A stretch of DNA of 64,000 nucleotides from Melitaea cinxia (Eukaryota; Arthropoda; Insecta; Lepidoptera; Nymphalidae): NCBI RefSeq assembly GCF_905220565.1, contig NC_059410.1:2123501-2187500 (forward strand). The letters are read 5' to 3'. Made by a program: the position numbers and the translations under genes. This document shows, one piece after another, positions 57,270-64,000 of this stretch (within the stretch, counting starts at the first letter, position 1; every line of letters starts with the position of its first letter). The notes under the pieces are model-generated. The model was not told where the DNA came from, did not search any database, and was given only the letters and a program-made list of their open reading frames with translations.

Positions 57270-57575
57270 AAACGTTGCTGTATGGTTATGGCAGTAAAGT
57301 ATATTAGCCACCCCCTCTCTTCCCGTGGGCGTCGTAAGAGGCGACTAAGGGATATCACAGTTCCACTACCACCTAGGAACTTAATAAGCCGACCGATGGC
57401 GGGATAACCATCCAACTGCCGGTTTTGAAATACACAGGCCGAAGACGGGTAGCAACGTCTTCCGTGCGACAAAGCCAGCCCTGTGTTCATCATCCCGCCT
57501 GCCCAGCGTGGTGCCTTATTTGGCGTGAACTTGTGGAGGCCTATGTCCAACAGTGGACTGTGATTGACGATTGAA
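57270..57575 (-). repeat. Family B repeat inserted after P-like exon 3
   Basis: CTTCCCGTGGGCGTCGTAAG, GGCGACTAAGGGATATCACA, GCCGACCGATGGCGGGATAA and CATCATCCCGCCTGCCCAGC. It lies in the presumed intron after the exon ending at 57620. The exon's frame happens to stay open through it for about 120 codons, which is read-through of repeat DNA. Confidence 0.7.
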
Positions 57576-57619
57576 TTTTTTTTTGGCACTAAAGCAAAAT
57601 TACTGATGGCGAAACTTAC

Positions 57620-58854
57620 CCGCAATTTTGTGAATTGTGGTCCTTCATCACCAAAATGGCGCACATTTATTTTGTCCAATAAACGCACGCCATCTCGCTG
57701 CTGTTCAGTTTTCGTGCCCAAGTGCTTCTTCAACAATTGACCAAATTGCTCGTCAAAACCGCATTTAACATTTTTTAGTGAAAAGTAGCTGCGGATGGTC
57801 TTTGTACAGGGCAGTGGCAAAACACCGTTCTTTCGGAGAAACTCGTAAGAACTTGGAGACCGTTTGTGCATCAAAATACACAATTTTATCCAGTTATCGG
57901 AATAACGGAAACTTTTCGTGTCTCTCCTCGTGGCAGCTGAGATAATTTCTTTGATAGCAATTTGTTGTGATGCAGGCACTTGCAATTGTGAAAATTTTTC
58001 GTCCAACGCTTCAGCACTAATGGACGATATTTCCTTGGCTTTTCCTTTCAAACATTCGCTCAACAATTGGAGACGTCGCTTCAAATAATTATTGATGCGT
58101 TTTTCCCAATAGAATTTTTTCCGTAAGGCAATGATCTTCCTCTTGTCGATCGGATTTGACAAGTGAAGAATACGATGAATATTTTTAGTTTTGTGCCACC
58201 GTGATTCTCTCTGGAGAGTGCGTTGTCTCATTTTCTTGCAATGCTCGCATCGTTTCAGTTTTGTAATTATCGTGCAATCGTTGTCACGCCATCGTTGAAC
58301 AGAATCTTGGAAAACAGAGTGAACCGGCAAATGGTTGACATTAACCAGACCGAGACCTTGGCATACATTCAATCTTCTGAACGTCTCTAAAATTTTGGGC
58401 AGCAGAGTCGTGTCCGTCAAAACTGGAGGCAGTTGAAATCTCTCTGAATCTATAATGAGCCCATACACACAGTAAAGAAGTGTTTTGTCCGGCTCGATCT
58501 CGACACTCTTATCTATAATCGTGCTTGCTGTACGTATGTTTGTACGTAGAATATTCGAAAAGACAACTCTTTGGCCTCTCTCTTCTGTGTACTCGGTAAC
58601 ACCCCACGATGTTGGTATTAGAATAGGGTTGTTCTTACTGGTCACGGCGTTGCTTGTCGAATCTCTAATCGTGATCTTCGATAGAACGAAATTTTTCCTG
58701 CGCACAATCAATGTTGAATCGACTACTTCCTGATTTCGAGAAGCTGACGCAGCCCTAGGGATCGGTGTCACTGGGAGGGCCTCGTGCTGAATGGTTTCTT
58801 GCGGTGCACATTCTGCATAAAGAGTATCCGGCGGAGGTTTCTCGAAGCTTTCGC
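57620..58854 (-). CDS. P-element/THAP9-like protein, exon 3
   Basis: Follows a TTTTTTGCACAG acceptor (AG at 58856-58855) and ends at a CGG/GTAAGT donor (57620/57619), 1235 bp, fully open in the phase set by exon 2. It encodes a linker (ESFEKPPPDTLYAECAPQET), a conserved block around LLYCVYGLIIDSERFQLP, a CEHCKK motif, a basic coiled segment (KKFYWEKRINNYLKRRLQLL) and HKRSPSSYEFLRKNGVLPLP followed by CTKTIRSYFS. The last part is typical of the P-element transposase N-terminal region (Tnp_P_element family) and THAP9. Near its end LLDKINVR may correspond to the P-type (F/L)DEIxxR motif holding the first catalytic Asp; the usual Glu after it is Lys here. The rest of the catalytic core is not in the window. 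Confidence 0.75.
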
Positions 58855-58952
58855 CTGTGCAAAAAAGTTGAAAAAACTTGTTTGAACTATCGTCTACATA
58901 GACTCTGCAAAAACATCGCACCATTTTATTGATACTTATATTTTATACTTAC

Positions 58953-59088
58953 ATTGGTCTTCCAGGGAATTCGAACCCTCAAACACGCCATCTGTTGGTT
59001 TATCTGAGACAGGAGGCACCGATGTTGTGAAATTGTCAAAAATTGTTGGCACCGCAGATTCGACAAGTCTTGCATTTAGGTAGGGAAC
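58953..59088 (-). CDS. P-element/THAP9-like protein, exon 2
   Basis: 136-bp exon between an ACTTATTTCAG acceptor (AG at 59090-59089) and an AAT/GTAAGT donor (58953/58952). In the phase left by exon 1 it reads VPYLNARLVESAVPTIFDNF, then TTSVPPVSDKPTDGVF and EGSNSLEDQ. AVPTIF is the conserved end of the THAP domain, so exons 1 and 2 together complete it. One base is left over and joins GC of exon 3 to make Cys. The length is too short to be found as a long frame, but all sites and phases agree. Confidence 0.78.
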
Positions 59089-59154
59089 CTGAAATAAGTG
59101 TACAAGCATTCAATCAATTTATTTAAAAATGTTGAAAGCTCTTTATAAAAAAAA

Positions 59155-59265
59155 TGTATTATCGCTTCAGCCTGTAATATCCCACTACTGGGCATAGGCC
59201 TCTTTCCCCATATAGGAGAAGTATCAGAGCTTAATCCAACATGCTGCTCCAATGTGGGTAGTAGA
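59155..59265 (-). mobile_element. SINE S1 tail inside P-like intron 1
   Basis: CTTCAGCCTGTAATATCCCA, CTACTGGGCATAGGCCTCTT, TCCCCATATAGGAGAAGTAT and CATGCTGCTCCAATGTGGGT. Confidence 0.7.
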
Positions 59266-59344
59266 TAAAAATGTATGTACTGTATAGCAATCAAGATTTA
59301 TAACACGTTCTTGATACCTTAAAAGAAGACATGCATTAATTGCA

Positions 59345-59545
59345 TGTGAGCTTAGACTGGGGGGGGGGGTTAAACGAAATCTTACCAAATCTCATTTAAG
59401 CTGAGGGGATAGTAAAAAACTCACCTCAGTTTCAAAAAATATAAAATATTACAGATATCAAAAAAAATATTTTGAGCGTTCATTTTGCCCGCTAAAATAA
59501 ATTTCATGGCTATTAAAATATTAAAATTTAACTTAAATAAATTCA
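59345..59545 (+). repeat. Dispersed repeat K, copy 1
   Basis: A run of about 10 G at 59360, TTAAACGAAATCTTACCAAA and AGCTGAGGGGATAGTAAAAA. Related words (AGGGGAGGCAAATCTGACTA, AATCTTACCTAAGGGGGGG) recur at 59975-60030. Confidence 0.5.
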
Positions 59546-59885
59546 TCATCATCATCATTACAGCCTATACAGTCTACTGCTGGACATAGGCCTCCACAAG
59601 TTTACGCCAAAAATAACGTGAACTCACGTGTTTTGCCCATAGTCACCACGCTGGGCAGGAGGGTTGGTGACCGCAGTATTAGCTTTGTCGCACCGAAGAC
59701 GCTGCTGCCCGTCTTCGGCCTGTGTATTTCAAAGCCAGCAGTTGGATGGCTATCCCGCCACCAGTCGGCTTTCAAGTTCCAGGATGGTAGCGAAACTGTG
59801 TTATCCCTTAGTCGCCTCTTACGACACCCACGGGAAGAGAGGGGGTGGCTATATTCTTGAGTACCGTAGCCACACAGTACAGTTA
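59543..59885 (+). repeat. Family B repeat inside P-like intron 1, full length
   Basis: (ATC)n start at 59544, TTACAGCCTATACAGTCTAC, TGGACATAGGCCTCCACAAG, ACGCTGCTGCCCGTCTTCGG and the end TACCGTAGCCACACAGTACA. Confidence 0.75.
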
Positions 59886-59949
59886 AATAAATTAACTATA
59901 GTATATCTGAACAGCTCATTATTTTCCCAAATACTAAAAATAAATTAAG

Positions 59950-60685
59950 TTTAAATATTATTAGGGTCAATCTCACATAAGGGGAGGCAAATCTGACTAA
60001 ATCTTACCTAAGGGGGGGAAAATCTTAGAATTGTGCAAGAAGAATTTAAGAAAAAATTGTTTGATCTGATGTTGAAGAAAATGTATTGCGATGTTAATGA
60101 CTTTTTAATTACAAGGAATTTCGAATACTAATTTAATGACCTTATACAAAATTAACTTAACGTGACATATCAGAAACATTTCAATTATTGTAATATTTAT
60201 ATAGTTTTAGTAAGAAATTATATGATATATTAATAATTGGAGGAGGCCTTTACCCAACCTGGGGACCTTATTTAGCCTAAGTAATTTAGTATAAGTAAAA
60301 GTAAATAATTATAAGCAACTAGTAAAAATTTATAATAATATATTAATAATAGTTTCTCATGTATAGCATGGTCAAATAAAGGCTTTTTTATTTTTATTTT
60401 ATTTATTTATTTTATTAATAATGTATAACTAAATCAATGATAAATAATCTATTCTATTGTTAATAATGTTAAAATTTTTGAATTAAACCTCATTAATATT
60501 TAATATTTGCACACCGTAAGGTAGAATATGTTTGGATTATACTAATGTTAACCATGTACAACTTCAATACCATGTTCTTACAAATAAACAATTATTATTA
60601 TTATGACTTTTATTCAACATGTATCCTTATTGTTACATTTTTAAATATATTTATAAAAAAAGAAAAATAAAAATATTTAAATATA
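59950..60685. other. Anonymous intronic DNA
   Basis: Repeat K copy 2 at 59975-60030; CATGGTCAAATAAAGGCTTT at 60369 looks like a retrotransposon 3' end with a poly-T/A tract. AT-rich otherwise. Confidence 0.4.
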
Positions 60686-60945
60686 AAAATAGTAGTCCTC
60701 CATTGGCAGGTTGAGGCCCAGGCCGCCTGTAGTTAAGGTTCCAGGCTGAGGAACCTCCTCACAATGTGGGCCGTTTCAAACAACACTGCCTTTTGAATCT
60801 GACCCTTGATCCACCAGTCAAGCAAGAGTTTCTTAAGGTGTTGGTCGAAACTCTTCGCTAATAGACCATTAATCGACACAGCAATAGAAACAATTATTGT
60901 CGAGTCTACATGCCACATGCCGGCAATCTCATGGGCAAGGTACAA
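60590..60945 (-). pseudogene. R2/R4-type non-LTR retrotransposon, 3' end
   Basis: Minus-strand 60733-60945 reads EIAGMWHVDSTIIVSIAVSI, GLLAKSFDQHLKKLLLDWWI and KGQIQKAVLFETAHIVRRFL followed by SLEP and a stop. The IKGxxQKAVxxxTxxIVRRFLSLxP ending is what I recall from lepidopteran polyproteins annotated as type-1 R2-like. About 140 bp of 3' sequence follow, ending in (TAA)n (ATTATTATTATTATGAC on the plus strand at 60596), as in R4/Dong elements, which prefer TAA repeats. The 5' part is missing. Confidence 0.6.
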
Positions 60946-61099
60946 TTACAAGGGTACGATTGTTACGATTGTACGATAAAAATATGTGCAAGAAAAAATG
61001 CCAATAGGAAGAAAAAAAGAATTAAAAACGAATGCACATAGTACTTTTACTTTCTGAATTAAAACTTTCTGAAGATAAATTTGAAATAAATATACTTAC

Positions 61100-61330
61100 T
61101 CTGGCAATAACCCGACCTTCCAAATCGCGTCCAACCCATTCCTTTAGGACATATTTTTGTTCAAAGTGTTTTTCACACACGCACTGTGACTGCTTCAAAA
61201 CAATACCAGGAATCGCCGCTTGCCATTTTTTAAATAGTTCCGTGTTTTTTGGCACTGTGAAAACAGAACACTTTTCTTTGACGGATTTGTACCCAGTTTT
61301 GCACTTGGGTACGGCACAGGACCGACCCAT
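61100..61330 (-). CDS. P-element/THAP9-like protein, exon 1 (THAP zinc finger)
   Basis: Starts MGRSCAVPKCKTGYKSVKEK at 61330 and ends EGRVIAR at an AGA/GTAAGT donor (61100/61099), 77 codons. C5 and C10, then C52-x2-H55 supply the C2CH zinc site; W36, P26 and F56 are the other invariant THAP positions. THAP domains bind DNA and recognise the ends of P elements in their transposases. An upstream in-frame ATG at 61372 would add MTKVDLTKLTCFIN, but MGRSC-type starts are usual for THAP proteins, so I chose the inner one. The gene could be a P-element copy or a domesticated derivative. Confidence 0.82.
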
Positions 61331-61357
61331 GTTGATAAAACAGGTGAGTTTTGTCAG

Positions 61358-61396
61358 GTCAACTTTTGTCAACTTTTGTCAACTTTTGTCAACTTT
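61358..61396. promoter_or_regulatory. 10-bp tandem repeat just upstream of the THAP start
   Basis: On the minus strand AAAGTTGACA recurs about four times (AACTTTTGTC on the plus strand at 61361, 61371, 61381 and partly 61391). P transposases bind 10-bp sites, so binding is conceivable, but this is inference only. Confidence 0.4.
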
Positions 61397-61399
61397 CGT

Positions 61400-61750
61400 G
61401 TAATAATTATTCCGAACACTTTTCAATTCAAAACAAAACAGTTAAATAACAATACAAAAATAACAACAAACCGCAAAACTCAACAAAACGATATAACAAT
61501 AATTAAATAACACTAGTTGTGAGAGAAAATCTATTTTTCAAAAACATACGATATGGCGTGCAAAACTATAAACATTGTTAACGGCTGCCAATACCAGTAT
61601 ATAAGTGTATAATCTATGGCTGCCAACTTGCCAAGTGCCAAGTGCCAATTCGGGGTCCGAGAGAAATAGCTTCGCGAGAGCCCTCTGTCTCTTTCATTAG
61701 GGCTACCAATTACCAAACAATATGATTTAATTAGGTATAATACTAATATA
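61400..61750. other. Region between the THAP start and the gypsy LTR
   Basis: Contains direct repeats CCAAGTGCCAAGTGCCAA (61631-61648) and CTGCCAA words. Being upstream of the THAP exon on the minus strand it could hold its promoter, but no TATA/Inr was assigned. Confidence 0.35.
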
Positions 61751-61975
61751 TGTAACGCGGGCAACACGAGTGACACCGCAAGCTCGCCAGAGACCACGGA
61801 GGTTACCGGCTCGTTATCTATGAACTGTCAATTTTGAATATTAAAAAAAATATATTTAAAAAGAAAGGAACTGTCGATTGTCGAATTATTATTATTATGA
61901 TTATTCTTTGTCATTAAAACTGTAAAAAACATTATTTTGAAAACATTTTTTGTGGTTTGATTTTTATCGACTACA
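61751..61975 (+). repeat. Probable 5' LTR of the gypsy-like element
   Basis: Starts TGTAACGCGGGCAACACG and ends TTTTTATCGACTACA, obeying TG...CA, three bases before the primer-binding site. No partner LTR lies in the window, so the start is an inference. Confidence 0.5.
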
Positions 61976-61978
61976 AAT

Positions 61979-61998
61979 TGGCGCCCAACGTGGGGCCT
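61979..61998 (+). other. Primer-binding site of the gypsy-like element
   Basis: TGGCGCCCAACGTGGGGCC is the standard primer-binding sequence of many insect Ty3/gypsy elements; it lies 42 bp before the ATG at 62040. Confidence 0.8.
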
Positions 61999-62039
61999 GA
62001 ACCGACGGTGTTCTCCATTGCTACATCGGAAGAATAATC

Positions 62040-63521
62040 ATGACGCGAACACGGCGACAATCTCGCCGACAAAGTGTGTACGGCGACGCGGGAGAAAACG
62101 TGGACGAACATGAAGAGCAGCGCTTGCAAACCGAAGCGTTCGAGCGGATGTTCGAACGGCTGTTGGAGCAGCGACCGCCGACTCCTGCTGTGGCCGCCCA
62201 GCCTTCGGGCAATTTCTCGATGTGTACCGCTCGTTTCGCCGCCGCTGCCGACGAAGACATCGAAGATTCATCAACACCGCTGAATGTTACTAAAGCATTT
62301 TCCAGTGACATTAACATGTTTACTTACAGCCCGATATCCAGTGAGGAGTATAGTCACCTGTCACCCGTAGATGATTTTTCTAATTCGACATACTGTGATG
62401 CCTACTACGACGCAACGGTATATAGTGATCACCGCTGTTCCGACTTGGAGTATTTTAATTATGACGACTCGTCTGATGGGGCAAACGCAACAATGGTTGA
62501 CCCCAATTTTGATAAGGTAAATTCCACAATAATTGACCCCGATTTTGATGAGGTGGAAAGCACTATTCTCGCCCCACTTTCTCTTTCGATGCCAAGTCGG
62601 AGGCCCACGTTAAGTATAACTATTAGTGGTAAGAGAGGCATTGCACTTATTGATACCGCTGCTAAAAGTTGTATAGCTGGTCATAAACTTTATAAATTGC
62701 TTAAAGATATGGGGCAAACGTTTATGACACGACAGGTAAATGTGAAATTGGCTGATGGCATAGTACGCCCACGGGATGTTTTGGTAGCCCGTGTGGATGT
62801 GACTATTTCTGTTAATAGGACAGTTACCACAGATTTCGTGATTTTCCCAGAGGCCGACAACAACGAGACCCTGATGGTAATAGACTTCGCAGCTTCTACG
62901 TGGCATTTCTCAGGTAACCAACAGTTTTATCCTCTGGAATATGAGGGGGATGAGGAGATACCGAGAACTTCTGTTATGGCTTCTTTGATTGTACTGAAGG
63001 AAGACGAAGGAACCATGCTTACCTGCGAACAATGCCAACGTCCAGAAGAGCTGCTGCAGCGACATGAAGATACCTTTCGGCCAGGAGGAGAAGCTACTCC
63101 ATTTGCCGAACACCGGATAGATACGGGCGATCACGCACCCATTGCTGTACCACCTTACCGTTTTACGCCAGCGAAGAAGACAATTATGGAAGCGGAGCTG
63201 AAAGAGATGTTAGAAGACGGGATCATAGAGGAGTGTAAAGCTGCATGGGCCGCACCAGCACTGTTGGTCCCTAAAAAAGATGGTACTTACCGATTTTGTG
63301 CCGATCACCGTCGCCTGAATGCTGTAACTAAAACAAATAACTCCCGTCGACCAGCGCCTGACTTTCAAGAGGGTGACCTCGTATTACTGACGACGCATGT
63401 CCATAGCAACGTGCAGACTACATATAACAAATTAACAACCATTAATTTGATTTCATACAATAATAATTATTCTATAAGGAAAGGATGGATTAAAGTAAAA
63501 TACATTATGGAGAATTTATAA
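62040..63521 (+). CDS. Internally deleted Ty3/gypsy Gag-Pol fusion
   Basis: One 493-codon frame. Residues 1-66 are a Gag start (GNFSMCTARF at about 57-66). Most of Gag is missing; an acidic, D/S/Y-rich stretch follows. Residues about 190-300 form an aspartic protease: LSITISGKRGIALIDTAAKS has DTAA in place of DTGA, as in several insect gypsy elements. Residues about 358-433 are the reverse transcriptase start (HRIDTGDHAPIAVPPYRF, LLVPKKDGTYRFCADHRRL). At about residue 435 the frame jumps to RRPAPDFQEGDLVLLTTHVH, the integrase C-terminal region, so the polymerase catalytic part, RNase H and the integrase core are deleted. The last 35 residues are low-complexity. It cannot be autonomous. Confidence 0.8.
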   Translation: MTRTRRQSRRQSVYGDAGENVDEHEEQRLQTEAFERMFERLLEQRPPTPAVAAQPSGNFSMCTARFAAAADEDIEDSSTPLNVTKAFSSDINMFTYSPISSEEYSHLSPVDDFSNSTYCDAYYDATVYSDHRCSDLEYFNYDDSSDGANATMVDPNFDKVNSTIIDPDFDEVESTILAPLSLSMPSRRPTLSITISGKRGIALIDTAAKSCIAGHKLYKLLKDMGQTFMTRQVNVKLADGIVRPRDVLVARVDVTISVNRTVTTDFVIFPEADNNETLMVIDFAASTWHFSGNQQFYPLEYEGDEEIPRTSVMASLIVLKEDEGTMLTCEQCQRPEELLQRHEDTFRPGGEATPFAEHRIDTGDHAPIAVPPYRFTPAKKTIMEAELKEMLEDGIIEECKAAWAAPALLVPKKDGTYRFCADHRRLNAVTKTNNSRRPAPDFQEGDLVLLTTHVHSNVQTTYNKLTTINLISYNNNYSIRKGWIKVKYIMENL

Positions 63522-63744
63522 ATATTTCTTTGGTAGATATTTACAGTCCGGTTCACAAATTACTAAATAAAATAGTTTTATGCAATTTCTTTCTTTGATT
63601 TGTGACCTATAATTTGACTAGGCACTTATTCTCCGAGAAAGCAGCTAAATTAGTCTTCCTTTTGAAAAAAATTAAATTCATAAAAATTACAAAACCATTA
63701 AAAACAACCAATTTACTGTTTTTTTTTTATATCATATCAAAAAT
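63522..63744. other. No recognisable content
   Basis: AT-rich DNA between the gypsy frame and the SINEs. Confidence 0.4.
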
Positions 63745-63795
63745 CGACCGTTCCAGCGGGTATCGAACCTGCATCTCCGACTAACCGATGTACCC
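63745..63795 (-). mobile_element. Fragment of another tRNA-derived SINE
   Basis: The minus strand holds GCAGGTTCGATACCCGCTGG, a B box, and GTACATCGGTTAGTCGGAGA. It is interrupted by the S1 SINE that follows. Confidence 0.5.
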
Positions 63796-64000
63796 GCTTC
63801 AGCCTGTAATATCCAACTACTGGGATAGGCCTCTTTCCCCATGTAGGAGAAGGATCAGAGCTTAATCCACCACGCTGCTCCAATGCGGGTTGGTGGATAA
63901 TTCCCTACTATGAGTAACGATCGCTATCTGGCGTACATGATAACAACCGGGACCGACAGCTTATACGTGCTCTATGAGTGGTCTGGGTGTTTGTGCAACG
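63796..64000 (-). mobile_element. tRNA-derived SINE S1, runs off right edge
   Basis: Reverse orientation: TTCAGCCTGTAATATCCAAC, TAGGAGAAGGATCAGAGCTT, CACGCTGCTCCAATGCGGGT, GAGTAACGATCGCTATCTGG and ACAACCGGGACCGACAGC. The pol III head lies beyond the window. Confidence 0.75.

Larger units (their letters stand above)
61751..63560 (+). mobile_element. Ty3/gypsy LTR retrotransposon, deletion derivative
   Basis: Groups LTR, primer-binding site and fused frame. The 3' LTR and polypurine tract are not seen downstream before the SINEs at 63.75 kb, so the 3' end is missing or lies outside. Confidence 0.65.

Noticed and set aside
57251..57619. C-terminal 120 codons of the long minus-strand frame at 57251-58924
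   Set aside because: They pass a strong GTAAGT donor and then read through a family B repeat seen at seven other places.

Overview
The window looks like a piece of a lepidopteran (moth or butterfly) nuclear genome. It is AT-rich, has almost no dense coding sequence, and is packed with interspersed repeats whose consensus fragments I recognise from butterflies and moths: tRNA-derived SINEs, RTE-like tails starting near CTAGCTGTGCCCGCGGC, a dispersed family starting near GGTCGGCAAACAAGCG, and a family containing TGGACATAGGCCTCC. This assignment rests on memory of repeat and protein families, not on a database search.

Layout. 1-2.0 kb: minus-strand CR1/Jockey-type non-LTR retrotransposon with an intact ORF1 and an open ORF2 endonuclease start running off the left edge. 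3.3-6.0 kb: minus-strand LTR retrotransposon with two 585-bp terminal repeats differing at one base, a primer-binding site and only a stub of gag. 6-16 kb: SINEs, fragments of non-LTR reverse transcriptases, MITEs (one hAT-like MITE nested in another MITE) and a (TA)n array. 16.8-19.6 kb: a degenerate tandem array of ~281-bp units; a shorter relative lies at 31.4-32.3 kb. 19.8-29.9 kb: mostly anonymous AT-rich DNA with scattered repeats. 30.15-30.98 kb: a striking 8-bp minisatellite, about 104 units with no net change of register. 32-52 kb: more dispersed repeats, two more (TA)n arrays and a perfect 56-bp palindrome at 52.1 kb.

Host genes. On the minus strand at 52.9-55.3 kb lie three exons of a TALE-class homeobox gene of the TGIF (Drosophila achintya/vismay) type; its homeodomain is split over two exons, its larger intron carries a decayed piggyBac transposase, and a GTGTA-rich minisatellite starts 18 bp after its stop codon. 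On the minus strand at 57.6-61.3 kb are three well-spliced, fully open exons of a P-element/THAP9-like gene: THAP DNA-binding domain, linker, coiled region and the P-transposase N-terminal region, ending about where the catalytic core should begin. From 61.75 kb on the plus strand is a Ty3/gypsy LTR element reduced by internal deletions to one 493-codon frame (Gag start, protease, partial reverse transcriptase, integrase tail).

Apart from TGIF and possibly the P-like gene, everything recognisable is mobile or repetitive DNA. No rRNA, functional tRNA, CRISPR array or bacterial-type operon was seen.
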